Under the pieces are notes generated by a model. That model was not told the origin of the DNA. It was given only the letters and a program-made list of their open reading frames with translations, and made no database searches. The position numbers were made by a program, and so were the translations under genes. From the NCBI GenBank assembly GCA_958295815.1, contig OY282374.1, forward strand, positions 3,810,682 to 3,874,681: 64,000 nucleotides of DNA. Direction: 5' to 3'. Positions 8,887 through 17,575 of the stretch are shown here, piece by piece. The number at the start of each line of letters is the position of its first letter. Position 1 is the stretch's first letter. The DNA comes from Candidatus Poribacteria bacterium (GTDB lineage: Bacteria > Poribacteria > WGA-4E > WGA-3G).

Positions 8887-9675
8887 ATGGCTTTTCGCGA
8901 CGATGCGCTCGCAGGATTACATATCGTAATTTCCGGCGGGTGCGGAGCGATCGGGCTCGGGATTGTTAAGAAATTGGTGGCACACGGGGCAAACGTAACG
9001 GTGAACGATATTCTGTCGGATCAAGTGGCAACCGATCGACTTAGACAGCATGGAATTGACGCAGAGAAAATCAACTACGTCAAGGCAGACCTGACAGATC
9101 CTGATGAAACCGATACGTTGATAAGTGCTGCGCGTCAGCACTTCGGACCGATCCACGTCGCGCTGTGTCATATCGGTATGGTAATTCCAAAACCGTTGTT
9201 AGAATACAACGCAGATGAGTGGGACGAAACGATGGCGGTCAACGTCCGGACAGCGTTTCTATTAGGCAGTGCTGCCTCCCGTTCAATGCTTGAAGATGGT
9301 ATTAAAGGACAACTTATTTTTACGACATCTTGGGTCGCTGATGTGCCGTGGCCGGAGATTGGACCGTATAATGCGAGCAAGGCGGCGATGAAGCAGTTAA
9401 TGCGTTCCTTCGCACGCGAATTAGCAGATAAAGGGATCCGCGCCAATGCGGTTGCCCCCGGAATTGTCAGCGTTGGTCTTGCAAAACAGCAGTGGGATAC
9501 GGATCCAACCTACCGTGCTCGCGCCCAGAAAGCAATTCCTCTCGGCGTTATGCAACCGCTTGATTCGGTGGCAAACGCCTTTCTGTTTTTATGCAGCTCG
9601 GCTGCAGATTATATGACGGGGACAGTGCTACTCGTGGACGGTGGATGTAGCCTGTACCCAATGGACGATGCTTAA
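8887..9675 (+). CDS. Short-chain dehydrogenase/reductase
   Basis: 262 residues. ACAGGAGACCAG precedes the ATG. Cofactor motif ISGGCGAIGLG at residues 15-25, an acidic residue after strand 2 (VNDILSD) favouring NAD, TTSW as the Ser region and YNASK as the catalytic Tyr/Lys pair, and a C-terminal LLVDGG. The classical NNAG motif is replaced by CHIG, an unusual change. Substrate unknown. It lies between GGT and a Rieske ferredoxin, so it may oxidise a product of the same pathway. Confidence 0.9.
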   Translation: MAFRDDALAGLHIVISGGCGAIGLGIVKKLVAHGANVTVNDILSDQVATDRLRQHGIDAEKINYVKADLTDPDETDTLISAARQHFGPIHVALCHIGMVIPKPLLEYNADEWDETMAVNVRTAFLLGSAASRSMLEDGIKGQLIFTTSWVADVPWPEIGPYNASKAAMKQLMRSFARELADKGIRANAVAPGIVSVGLAKQQWDTDPTYRARAQKAIPLGVMQPLDSVANAFLFLCSSAADYMTGTVLLVDGGCSLYPMDDA

Positions 9676-9683
9676 TTCTCGTA

Positions 9684-9740
9684 TTGGAAAATTCCAACAG
9701 CGTTTTCCGATATAATTCCAACCTCGTGTTTCATAAGAAA
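9684..9740 (+). other. Two small hairpins between SDR and Rieske genes
   Basis: TTGGAA-AA-TTCCAA at 9684-9697 and GTTTC-ATAA-GAAAC near 9729-9742. No T-run follows, so they look more like transcript-stability hairpins or a binding site than terminators. Confidence 0.35.
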
Positions 9741-9760
9741 CGCGAAATGACGGAGAAACT

Positions 9761-10078
9761 ATGTCACAGTTTGTAAAAGCCGCGACAACTGATCAGGTCC
9801 AGCCCGGTAAATGTCTCGGTGTAAAAGTCGAAGGTGTTTTCATCGGTATTTACAATGTGAAGGGCGAATATTACGCCATGAATAACATCTGCCCGCATCT
9901 CGGTGGGGTTTTGAGTTATGGTTTCTTAGACAATAACTGCGTTACGTGCCCGCTCCACATGTGGGAATTTGATGTGACAACAGGCGAATGTGTATGGCCC
10001 GGTGAGGAAAAGCAACCCACCTATGCTGTAAAAGTGGAGGGTGAAGACATTCTTGTGGATGTCGAAACGCCGCTCTAA
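9761..10078 (+). CDS. Rieske-type [2Fe-2S] ferredoxin
   Basis: 105 residues, a single-domain Rieske protein. Cluster ligands are C44-P-H46 and C63-P-L-H66, in CPHLGG and CPLHMWEF, at normal spacing. This is the size of NirD-like or dioxygenase ferredoxin subunits, which pass electrons to an oxygenase or reductase. ATGACGGAGAAACT gives a weak ribosome site. No oxygenase is encoded beside it, so its partner must lie elsewhere. Confidence 0.95.
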   Translation: MSQFVKAATTDQVQPGKCLGVKVEGVFIGIYNVKGEYYAMNNICPHLGGVLSYGFLDNNCVTCPLHMWEFDVTTGECVWPGEEKQPTYAVKVEGEDILVDVETPL

Positions 10079-10118
10079 GGTAATTAATCTGTACGTCGAA
10101 TGTAGGTTTTGATAAAAA

Positions 10119-10140
10119 GGCGTGATCATGTGATCGCGCC
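10119..10140 (+). terminator. Intergenic hairpin after Rieske gene
   Basis: GGCGTGATCA-TG-TGATCGCGCC, ten pairs including one G-T, preceded by AAAA and followed by TTCTAAAT. It could attenuate transcription into the epimerase gene. Confidence 0.5.
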
Positions 10141-10165
10141 TTCTAAATAAAGAGGAGAGAGGAAT

Positions 10166-11122
10166 ATGGCGTATCTGCTCACCGGTGGTATGGGATGCAT
10201 CGGTACTTATGTGATCCGCGACCTATTGGCTGCCGGTGAAAAGGTAGTCGTTTACGATTTCGCTTACGACTTAACAATCCCGAAGATGGTACTCACGGAC
10301 GAACAGTTAGAAGGATTCACCTTCGTGCAGGGAGATATTACCGACCTGCCGCACGTTTTACGTACCGTTCAAGAACACGAGATTGATCGAGTTATCCATC
10401 TCGCCTCGTGGCAGGTCCCAGCGTGCAATGCGAATCCGCCACAAGCACTAAAGATAGTTTGCGAAGGGACTATCAATATATTGGAAGCGGCGCGTATTTT
10501 CAAACTCAAGCGGGTCGTTTGGGCGAGCAGCGTTGCTGTCTTCGGTGCACCAGAGGATTACAATCACGAACAGATTCTCAACGATGCCCCGCACTATCCG
10601 AAGTTTATCTACGGCGCATGCAAATCCCTCAACGAGAAGTATGCAACGCACTATTTTGACGCTTATGGGGTTGACTCGATCGGACTTCGGTTTACTGCCG
10701 TCTATGGTGTCGGTAGGACGCGAGGCATGAGTTCATTTACAACGCAAATGATCGAGGCAGTGGCGTTAGGTAAAACACATATCTGTCCGTTCGGAGATGA
10801 TTCCGTGGATTGGCAGTATGTGGAAGATGTGTCCAGTTCGATCGTGCTCGCGTGTACCTGCCCGACAACGCAGACACGGGTCTTCAATGTGAAAGGCGGC
10901 ATTCGACCGGTTAAGGACGGTGTAGCGTATCTCAAGACGCTGGTACCAGACGCACAGATAACGCTGGAGCCAGGGGTGTTCGGTATCTCATGGGACTACG
11001 ACGCAACGCCTATTGCTGAGGAGATGGGGTTCACGCCTGCCTATACGATGGAGCAAGGAATTCTGAAAACGTTCAATCGTTTCAGGGAGCGCGCAGGATT
11101 GGGACAAATTGATGCACCTTAG
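10166..11122 (+). CDS. NAD-dependent epimerase/dehydratase (extended SDR)
   Basis: 318 residues. AGAGGAGAGAGGAAT precedes the ATG. LLTGGMGCIGTYV (residues 4-16) is the extended-SDR cofactor loop, YDFAYD follows strand 2, HLASWQ replaces the usual HLAA, a Ser cluster WASSVAVFG follows, and YGACK is the Tyr/Lys catalytic pair. Such enzymes act on nucleotide sugars or hydroxy acids; the precise substrate cannot be read. Last gene of the GGT-SDR-Rieske run; a hairpin overlaps its stop codon. Confidence 0.9.
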   Translation: MAYLLTGGMGCIGTYVIRDLLAAGEKVVVYDFAYDLTIPKMVLTDEQLEGFTFVQGDITDLPHVLRTVQEHEIDRVIHLASWQVPACNANPPQALKIVCEGTINILEAARIFKLKRVVWASSVAVFGAPEDYNHEQILNDAPHYPKFIYGACKSLNEKYATHYFDAYGVDSIGLRFTAVYGVGRTRGMSSFTTQMIEAVALGKTHICPFGDDSVDWQYVEDVSSSIVLACTCPTTQTRVFNVKGGIRPVKDGVAYLKTLVPDAQITLEPGVFGISWDYDATPIAEEMGFTPAYTMEQGILKTFNRFRERAGLGQIDAP

Positions 11123-11148
11123 GAGCGGAACGTGTCCCGCCCCTAAGG
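11117..11148 (+). terminator. Long hairpin overlapping epimerase stop codon
   Basis: CCTTAGGAGCGG-AACGTGTC-CCGCCCCTAAGG, twelve pairs with one G-T, followed by a second stem GGAACA-AAAGAA-TGTTCC (11147-11164). It probably ends the operon; no long T-run, so possibly a mobile palindrome reused as a terminator. Confidence 0.55.
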
Positions 11149-11183
11149 AACAAAAGAATGTTCCGGTTGCTCGGTGATCAAAA

Positions 11184-11873
11184 TTAGTAATACTTTTTCA
11201 TTTGTGCCCAAGTGGCAGCTAACTTTCCGCGAGCATCAACAGTGAGAACTTGTTCCCAAGGGATGTTTTTTCCTCTGGAATCGGCTTGATGTATATCATC
11301 AAAGTTCGGATGCCCCCATCCGCCGCTGTTTTGATCCACGACAACGATTTGGGCTGTTTCGCCATCAAACCCAGAAAGATCCCACTCTACCCGCACCATG
11401 GTTTCGGTAGCATTACCGGTTGAGGTCAGCACAACTTTACCATCAATCTCCAAGTTGGCACTACACGGAGCTGGATCATCCTTCCATGGATGATTTCCGC
11501 CACCGATGAGGAAATTCATCGTTTTTCCGACAATTGTAAACTCGATTGAGGTAAGCGTGCCTTGAGGGCCATCGCCTTGAGTAGCACCTGGATTCTGTCC
11601 GAGTTTCTTTCCTTTTTCTGGACCCTGGTACTTTTCATATAAACCTAACCACCAGTCCCCCTGATGTTGAGAGGGTTGACCGCGGTTTCTCGCCGTTGGA
11701 TTATCGCCCCAAGTGGGCTGGAAATCAAATGCCTCTCCATCTTTTTCCCAATCAGTGAGGTCACCTGTCTCGAAATCGTTGTTAAAAGCCCGTGCCGAAG
11801 CAGGGTTAACAGACAAAACAAACAGCATTAGGAAGACTGATGGAATCATGAGTGAAATATACATTTTCTTCAC
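11184..11873 (-). CDS. Secreted protein with beta-sandwich-like body and conserved C-terminal tail
   Basis: 229 residues. GTG start with AAGGAG 8 nt upstream. Sec signal peptide at residues 1-28 ending PASARA. The body FNNDFETGDLTDWEKDG is typical of carbohydrate-binding-like jelly-roll proteins that begin with a damage/difference motif; GGNHPW, LEIDGKVVLTSTG and WDLSGFDGETAQIVVVDQ support a beta-sandwich. It ends DARGKLAATWAQMKKYY, a tail also seen on the proteins at 45973 and 60193. Likely periplasmic or surface. Function unknown. Confidence 0.8.
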   Translation of the reverse strand: MKKMYISLMIPSVFLMLFVLSVNPASARAFNNDFETGDLTDWEKDGEAFDFQPTWGDNPTARNRGQPSQHQGDWWLGLYEKYQGPEKGKKLGQNPGATQGDGPQGTLTSIEFTIVGKTMNFLIGGGNHPWKDDPAPCSANLEIDGKVVLTSTGNATETMVRVEWDLSGFDGETAQIVVVDQNSGGWGHPNFDDIHQADSRGKNIPWEQVLTVDARGKLAATWAQMKKYY

Positions 11874-12040
11874 GAGGTCGTCTCCTTCTGTTTCTGAAAG
11901 TTGTATCCTTCAGGTAATTCGTTGCCATCTAAACGGGTGAATCTCAAACTTGTCCAAAACAAACACTTTCTACATAATACACTATTGGGAAACTATTGGA
12001 AAGAAAATTGTGAATTCCATAACGCGGAAAAATAGTCTGT

Positions 12041-12238
12041 CTATTTATCAAGGAGTGGACAATAGACGCGGTGTTCGCCCAATATTTTGTAATTGCCCAC
12101 CTGTAGCACTGCCTTTTCGCAGTACCGGCAAGGTAGTAACCCGATCAATATACCGCTTAGAAGTCCGATAAGTGCAACAAGGACAATGATTACGACCATA
12201 CGTCGAGACAGTTTTAGTGTTGGTGTTGTGTTTTCCAT
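12041..12238 (-). CDS. Small single-pass membrane protein with Cys pair
   Basis: 65 residues. A charged N-terminus, one TM helix (residues 14-36), then LLPCRYCEKAVLQ and a third Cys near the end (YCPLL). The CxxC could bind metal or form a disulfide. No recognised family. First of a same-strand group reading 13960 to 12041, so it is the last gene of that group. Weak AGGA 15 nt upstream. Confidence 0.55.
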   Translation of the reverse strand: MENTTPTLKLSRRMVVIIVLVALIGLLSGILIGLLPCRYCEKAVLQVGNYKILGEHRVYCPLLDK

Positions 12239-12255
12239 CGTTTATTGTTAACGTC

Positions 12256-12522
12256 CTATTCCAATATGAGGGTTGTTAGATAGTATCCAAACAGAAACGC
12301 CACTCCTGCCACCCAGACGCAGATGAGTACCATCTTGAGGCGATGAGAGGTTGAAAATCTAAAAAAGACTGTGGATAGAACAACCAACGCGAGGGCTGCA
12401 AATCCAGGTAGCCTTCGTTCTGCTTCAAGCTCAATTATCTGAATTCCGAGCATGAGAAAACCCATCCACATCAACATAATACTACGATGTCTTTTGTTTT
12501 GTAGGTCAAACTTTAATTTCAA
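12256..12522 (-). CDS. Small membrane protein, unknown
   Basis: 88 residues, with three hydrophobic segments (about 13-30, 41-55 and 62-86) and a basic N-terminus. No known motif. It lies 17 nt from the next small gene and 32 nt after the larger membrane paralogue, suggesting one transcript. Confidence 0.55.
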   Translation of the reverse strand: MKLKFDLQNKRHRSIMLMWMGFLMLGIQIIELEAERRLPGFAALALVVLSTVFFRFSTSHRLKMVLICVWVAGVAFLFGYYLTTLILE

Positions 12523-12554
12523 CTAATACCCCATTCTCTTTAAGGGATTTGACA

Positions 12555-13265
12555 TTACGAAAAGATGTCCCATAGAATTCCAAAAATTCCCCCTAAGATT
12601 GAGATGACTCCGACGAACAGTGTACATCTCTCAAGGACACGTTCATACTGAGAATTGGCGAGTTTTCGAGCTACAAAATGTGCCCAGAAAATTAACGCGC
12701 AACCATTCAAAAGCATTGCTACACCTTGTTCCCAATCCGCAATTTCGTGAGTTACACCGAAAACCAGTGCTTCTCTTATTGCAACTGCATCAAGCGTGAG
12801 TCCATATCCAGCCGCAGCAGCAACGAGACTTGTACCCATAACCAAGGAACGGTTTACAGGAGACACATTCAGCACCACAAAAACCCATGCCAAAATTGAC
12901 AGATTCCCAAGCACTGAAGGCAGATGCTGCACCCATGGCCACTGTTTCACTGTTGGAAAATTAGGAAATATCTGTTCTAATACGTTCACCAGTGCCAACC
13001 CACCTATACCGCACCCAGAAATAAATATGATAATGCAGGCAATAGAGACAGGGAAAGGGACACGCGGAATGCCGAGCGGAAGGAGGCTTGATATAACCAA
13101 TAGAAGACTTGTTGAAATCAACATTAGGGTGTTATCGCTCTCCATTGGAATTGCCATAATACCGAAAATTAATGGATTCGTCAGCAGGGTCTTCCACGTT
13201 ACTTTAGACCCTGTTTTGGGTATACTATGCATTGCGCCTCCGCTTTCTAATGTAGATTTTGTCAT
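12555..13265 (-). CDS. Multi-pass membrane protein, paralogue of the upstream gene
   Basis: 236 residues. Start at ATG 13265 because it overlaps the upstream stop (ATGA), typical of translational coupling; the frame open to 13442 has no ribosome site. About seven TM helices. It aligns with its neighbour across LGNLSILAWVFVVLNVSPVNRSL versus LANLAVLTWVFVILKISPITRSL (compare NLSILAWVFVVL with NLAVLTWVFVIL) and through a shared LNG region. No family recognised. A cytoplasmic N-terminal segment of about 30 residues is unique to this copy. Confidence 0.75.
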   Translation of the reverse strand: MTKSTLESGGAMHSIPKTGSKVTWKTLLTNPLIFGIMAIPMESDNTLMLISTSLLLVISSLLPLGIPRVPFPVSIACIIIFISGCGIGGLALVNVLEQIFPNFPTVKQWPWVQHLPSVLGNLSILAWVFVVLNVSPVNRSLVMGTSLVAAAAGYGLTLDAVAIREALVFGVTHEIADWEQGVAMLLNGCALIFWAHFVARKLANSQYERVLERCTLFVGVISILGGIFGILWDIFS

Positions 13266-13960
13266 AAAGGAAATATAGACTTCCCCATTCGCCAGAATCC
13301 TAACACGACAAAACCTAATCCAGCAATCATAACGACTGGTACAGCAAACTGGAATCTGTCCTGAAAGGTTTTTCGGGTGATCAAAAACGTCCATCCAATT
13401 ATCGCCGCACCATTCAAAACAGCTGCTATTCCCAACTGCCATTCATTGCCTATCTGGAGTACACCCTGAACAACTAACACGACCACTGAAAAAACTCCAT
13501 AGCCGAGAGTGTACCCACTCGCTATAATAAGCAGAGATGTCGCAGCAAGCAAAGACCGAGTTATGGGTGATATTTTTAGAATCACGAAAACCCAAGTCAA
13601 GACCGCTAAATTTGCTAACACTAATGCGACTCTGGACCCCCAATTAATTGTTAGGAATATTTCGGTATCTGAAAGCAGTGTCTGCAAGATTGTAGCGATC
13701 CCCAATCCACCAATACCACTTCCCAACGCGACTATGATAACACTGGCGACAAACACAGGTGTGGTTCTACCTTCAATATACAGCGGTAAAATACCACCAC
13801 TAATCAAAACACTACTGATTACAATCAATACGAATGCCGTCGTTAGTGCCTCATCTGGAGCAAGGTTAGTTGTCACAAACGCCATAGTGAGTAAAACTAT
13901 AGGATATCCCTGCAGTGCTCCCACCGAAAGTTGAGTGGGTTTTGTAGATTGGTCAGACAT
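13262..13960 (-). CDS. Multi-pass membrane protein, first of a tandem pair
   Basis: 232 residues. AAAAGGAG 5 nt before the ATG. About seven TM helices; conserved with the next gene are ISSVL, SGIGGLGIATIL, VFVILKISPITRSL and AVLNGAAIIGW. No catalytic or transport motif is evident. It heads a four-gene run of membrane proteins (13960 to 12041). Confidence 0.75.
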   Translation of the reverse strand: MSDQSTKPTQLSVGALQGYPIVLLTMAFVTTNLAPDEALTTAFVLIVISSVLISGGILPLYIEGRTTPVFVASVIIVALGSGIGGLGIATILQTLLSDTEIFLTINWGSRVALVLANLAVLTWVFVILKISPITRSLLAATSLLIIASGYTLGYGVFSVVVLVVQGVLQIGNEWQLGIAAVLNGAAIIGWTFLITRKTFQDRFQFAVPVVMIAGLGFVVLGFWRMGKSIFPL

Positions 13961-14303
13961 CTCAACTCCTTTTTTGAGGTGACTACATCAACAGATTGCG
14001 TATCTATTTTTATAGGCAAGTTTCGTGCCAATACATTTAATAAAACGGATATTTGGACAAAAACCGCTGAAATCACAAAGATATTCCAATTGGGATACGC
14101 CTAAAACACAGATACACACTGGGTTCGTCAAAAGGTGTGCTAACGTCTATTTTTTGCAAAAATCTTTGATGCTAAAGGGAAATCGAATCCGTTTGAAGCT
14201 TATCTCTTGTTACGAACAAGCAAAAATTGCGTGGTTTCACCACAAAAATTGTGGATCACTCTGCAAAAATTGATGTATTGATTGACTGCGATACACAGAA
14301 AAT
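13961..14303. other. Gene-free AT-rich intergenic stretch
   Basis: 343 bp between the membrane-protein cassette and the methyltransferase. No supported gene, promoter hexamer pair or repeat was identified beyond general AT-richness. It should hold the promoter of the cassette on the minus strand. Confidence 0.5.
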
Positions 14304-14885
14304 CTATGACATGTTGACAAACTGCCGAGCGAAAATCAATCCAATAACACAGGCGATTGCTGTCAAAGTCCGTTTTTCACTTTTAATTGCGCGTGTCCAA
14401 GAAAAATCGTGGATAGATAGATTAGGGTAGGGACGGAACCGCGGAACAAAGCGAGGCACCCGATCTCGATAGGCTTGATAAACCTGACCGCAGGATTCCA
14501 ACAGATATGCCTCTTCCAGAGCAATAATTGGAAGGTATTGAGAGAAATAGCCAATTACAAAGACAGCGACAAGCCAATAGACATTCGCGACGAGGCAAAC
14601 ACCGAAACTGAGCAGGAAATTGCCGAGATAGAGCGGGTTGCGGACGTAGCTGTAGGGACCCGTTGTGACGAGATCACGGGCAGCACCGAGGGTTCTGGCA
14701 CGGGTGGATGCACCGGCGTATCCTACTGCCCATATTCGGAGGAATTCACCTGTGGCGATAAATGGCACGCCAATCGCTACGGTATACGAAGTCGGTTCTG
14801 CGAAATAGAGTAGGGCAAAGATGAAAGGGATCGGTGTGAAGCTGCGGATTTTGAAGAAGAAGTTGCCAACTTTTGAGAAGACCAT
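14304..14885 (-). CDS. Isoprenylcysteine carboxyl methyltransferase-type membrane methyltransferase
   Basis: 193 residues. Start set at ATG 14885, about 30 nt after the lptG stop; a longer frame overlaps lptG. About four to five TM helices. The signature RTLGAARDLVTTGPYSYVRNPLYLG (RxxxLVxxGPYxxVRNPxYxG) followed by EEAYLLE and YQAYRDRVPRFVP defines the ICMT/PEMT family, which uses S-adenosylmethionine at the membrane face. The substrate in bacteria is mostly unknown (lipids or isoprenoids). It trails lptF-lptG, so it may modify an envelope lipid. Confidence 0.87.
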   Translation of the reverse strand: MVFSKVGNFFFKIRSFTPIPFIFALLYFAEPTSYTVAIGVPFIATGEFLRIWAVGYAGASTRARTLGAARDLVTTGPYSYVRNPLYLGNFLLSFGVCLVANVYWLVAVFVIGYFSQYLPIIALEEAYLLESCGQVYQAYRDRVPRFVPRFRPYPNLSIHDFSWTRAIKSEKRTLTAIACVIGLIFARQFVNMS

Positions 14886-14914
14886 GTTTTTATCATACCA
14901 CAAATAGGTTGCTT

Positions 14915-15976
14915 CTATTTGGGTGTCCGCCAGATCATGATGCTCCCAGCAATCGCGTAGAGGATATTCGCCCCCCAAGAGGCAAGAAATGGATGGAGTT
15001 TGCCATTTTCACTCAACCCCTCAAGTATCGCGAAGGAGATTGCCCAGTAGATGAAAGAGAGGAAAAAGGCGATAACCAAGCCAGCGAAAAAACCTGCCCT
15101 TCCAAACCGGATAGCAATCGGTGCGCCAAGCATAACGACGACAACAGCGGCAAATGGATATGCTGTTTTGTGATATAACTTCACCCGCTCTTTTCGGTAG
15201 ATTTGACCGGCTTCCTGTTTGTAGGTGATCTGCTCATGGAGTTCCTTAAAGGTCATCCCTTTCAGATCTTTCTCACTTCCGATAAAACGGACAGGGTCTT
15301 CGTGGCGTTCAATCGTATAAGCCTCGAAAGTTTCGTAATCAACCTCAACGCCATTTTCAAAGTGGCGGATAAAGCCATCAGTAAGCTTCCACTGCGTGGG
15401 GGTCCATGTTGCGGACTTCGCGAAGGTTATCCGATCGAGTTGGTTTTCAGCGTCATATTCATAAATCGTCAAGCGACTGATTTTCTGGACATCCAATTCA
15501 ATTCGCTGCGAGTAAAAGATGCGGTTGTCCTTGCCTTTAAAGACGAGGTTCCTGCCGCGTCGGGGTCCTACTTTGTTTTGCAAGAGATCTGCTTGGTGGA
15601 AGGCGGGTGAGGCAACTCGGTCATAAAAAAGCGCGAAGAGCCCACAGATAAGGAGGGTCGCAATAAGAATAGGGACGAGAAGCCGGTAAACACTGATACC
15701 GCCAGCCTTCATCGCTGTGAATTCGTTGCTTCGGACCATTCTACCGAGGCTAAAAAAGACGGCGACGAATGCCGCGATCGGCACCATTTCCATAATTCTT
15801 CGAGGTGCTCTAAAAAGAACGATCTTGGCAGCGGTGATGTAGTCAATGCCGTCCTCAAGCTTCTTGAGATCGTAATCCAGCAGACGGACAATAACAACCA
15901 ACGCTATAAAGAAAAAGAGCCCAACAGCGAAGGCGCGGAGATATTCCCGAAGCAGGTAACGGTCTAAAATGTTCAA
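14915..15976 (-). CDS. lptG: LPS export ABC transporter permease LptG
   Basis: 353 residues. YjgP/YjgQ family: N-terminal MNILDRYLLREYLRAF, three N-terminal TM helices, a periplasmic beta-jellyroll (residues about 130-260) and three C-terminal TM helices. RSNEFTAMKAGGIS is the conserved cytoplasmic coupling loop. With LptF and LptB it extracts LPS from the inner membrane. It sits 106 nt downstream of the paralogue lptF. F versus G is assigned by order only. Confidence 0.9.
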   Translation of the reverse strand: MNILDRYLLREYLRAFAVGLFFFIALVVIVRLLDYDLKKLEDGIDYITAAKIVLFRAPRRIMEMVPIAAFVAVFFSLGRMVRSNEFTAMKAGGISVYRLLVPILIATLLICGLFALFYDRVASPAFHQADLLQNKVGPRRGRNLVFKGKDNRIFYSQRIELDVQKISRLTIYEYDAENQLDRITFAKSATWTPTQWKLTDGFIRHFENGVEVDYETFEAYTIERHEDPVRFIGSEKDLKGMTFKELHEQITYKQEAGQIYRKERVKLYHKTAYPFAAVVVVMLGAPIAIRFGRAGFFAGLVIAFFLSFIYWAISFAILEGLSENGKLHPFLASWGANILYAIAGSIMIWRTPK

Positions 15977-16082
15977 AGGGTGTTTTCCATCCTGAAGTAT
16001 TTTTCCGTCAATTCGTGAGGCAATGGGACGCGGGGACTATAGTTTTACGTTCTACACACTCGCAAATTACGCGAGATAGTCG

Positions 16083-17288
16083 TTAAGATTGCGCTTTACT
16101 ATTAACAATTATTGGTAATTTTTTTTTGTCCCGCTCACGCCAAGTCCGTAATTTTCCTTCGCCCATCACCCAGAGACTGAGCGCGATTCCGAACGTCCCA
16201 ACGACAATATTCGGTAGCCACATAGCGAACATTGGAGGGAGAACATCGTCCACACCTGCGGTTTGTCCGGCTTGTAGTAGTAAGTAGTATATGACGATGA
16301 CTGCCAATCCGATCCCAAATCCGATCATTTTGCCGCTACGTTTCACCATCACGCCTAATGGAATCCCGATCAAACCGAGTGCTAAGCATGCAAACGGGAT
16401 GGAGAACTTTTTATGATACTCTACCTCGGCAAAGCGGAGTTTCTGAAGTGTATAATCCGGATTTGTACTGGTTTTAAGGGCGGATCGCAATGTGCCAACA
16501 AACGCTTTGAGTTGGGTAATGCTCATCGAACGCGGCGTCTGGTTTTGAAAATCACCACGATTTAGGTCCTCGGTCATCTGAAGGGCAAGCCGTTGTTGTT
16601 GAAACTTTGTTATGCGAAATTCGTCTGGATTGTTTGCCGTGGGTTCGTAAGTAAGCCCGTCGTAAAGTGTGAGCATTGCTCTGCCCTCTTCAAAGGCAAG
16701 AGTCGCTTCTTGTGCGTGGCTAAATCGTGGACGGCCACTCCAGATGCTATCCCAAATTTTCACGTTCTGCATGCGTCCACTCTTGGTGTTGGTAGATTCG
16801 TACATCCAGAGTTTACCTTCCCTTTCCAATTCCTTCATAACAGTCGCTTCTTCTAAAACGAAGGCGGGATTGTGCTTTTGGATATCGCGTCTGAGTGAAG
16901 CGTAGGCGAGGTTCGCCCGCGGCAAGGCATAATCCATTAAGGCAAGGTTAACAAAACTCAATATCAGGGCAACCACCAAAAGAGGGAACATCAGTTGATG
17001 GAACGCTATACCGTGTGCCTTCATCGCTATTATTTCGTTATCGGTAGCAAACCGTCCAAGTGCAAGTAAAATAGCAACTAAAACTGCCATCGGGAGCGCT
17101 AACACAACCATCACCGGCATCATATAGAAGATTAATTCAGCAAGATAGAACGGACTCACCCCTTTCTGCACAAAAAGTTTCGTTAACCGGAAAAGGTCGT
17201 TGCAGATAAGCATGACGGTGAAACAGGTGAGCGCTATTATGAAGGGCGGAAAAAATTCTTTAAGGATATACCGTGATAATATTCTCAT
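16083..17288 (-). CDS. lptF: LPS export ABC transporter permease LptF
   Basis: 401 residues, same fold as the next gene: MRILSRYILKEFFPPF, TDNEIIAMKAHGI coupling loop, a larger periplasmic domain and C-terminal helices with a basic cytoplasmic tail. The pair supports an LPS-bearing outer membrane. The ATPase LptB is not in the window. Confidence 0.9.
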   Translation of the reverse strand: MRILSRYILKEFFPPFIIALTCFTVMLICNDLFRLTKLFVQKGVSPFYLAELIFYMMPVMVVLALPMAVLVAILLALGRFATDNEIIAMKAHGIAFHQLMFPLLVVALILSFVNLALMDYALPRANLAYASLRRDIQKHNPAFVLEEATVMKELEREGKLWMYESTNTKSGRMQNVKIWDSIWSGRPRFSHAQEATLAFEEGRAMLTLYDGLTYEPTANNPDEFRITKFQQQRLALQMTEDLNRGDFQNQTPRSMSITQLKAFVGTLRSALKTSTNPDYTLQKLRFAEVEYHKKFSIPFACLALGLIGIPLGVMVKRSGKMIGFGIGLAVIVIYYLLLQAGQTAGVDDVLPPMFAMWLPNIVVGTFGIALSLWVMGEGKLRTWRERDKKKLPIIVNSKAQS

Positions 17289-17294
17289 ACTTTT

Positions 17295-17327
17295 AATAAT
17301 GTATCTATGAATAATGTATCTATGAAT
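17295..17327 (+). repeat. 15-bp tandem repeat upstream of lptF
   Basis: AATAATGTATCTATG occurs twice head to tail (17295-17309, 17310-17324), then AATG. It lies 7 nt before the lptF start on the other strand, inside its probable 5' leader, so copy number could alter lptF expression. Confidence 0.7.
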
Positions 17328-17540
17328 GTTTTACTATATGTATATTTTACAAGCACACCAATCAACGAGTTTCAACAATTATCTGTACCATAAGCAGATA
17401 CCAAATGTCTCATCTATAAGTTGATTTGTGTCAAAAAAATCTTTGTTTTTTATAAAACCGATGCGTTTAACGACGCGTCGTTACAAGCGGGTTCCAAATC
17501 CATAAACAATAAGTTAGTGAGCACCAGCACTGTTTTTAAT

Positions 17541-17569
17541 TTGAAATTCTGTGACCCAGATGATATTAT
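17541..17569 (+). promoter_or_regulatory. Promoter implying a leaderless transcript
   Basis: TTGAAA at 17541-17546, a 17-nt spacer, TATTAT at 17564-17569. Seven bases after the -10 end is 17576, the A of the ATG, and no ribosome site precedes it. Confidence 0.55.
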
Positions 17570-17575
17570 ATCCGT

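Noticed and set aside
14025..14273. 82-residue ORF in the AT-rich intergenic region
   Set aside because: No ribosome site or protein-like composition.
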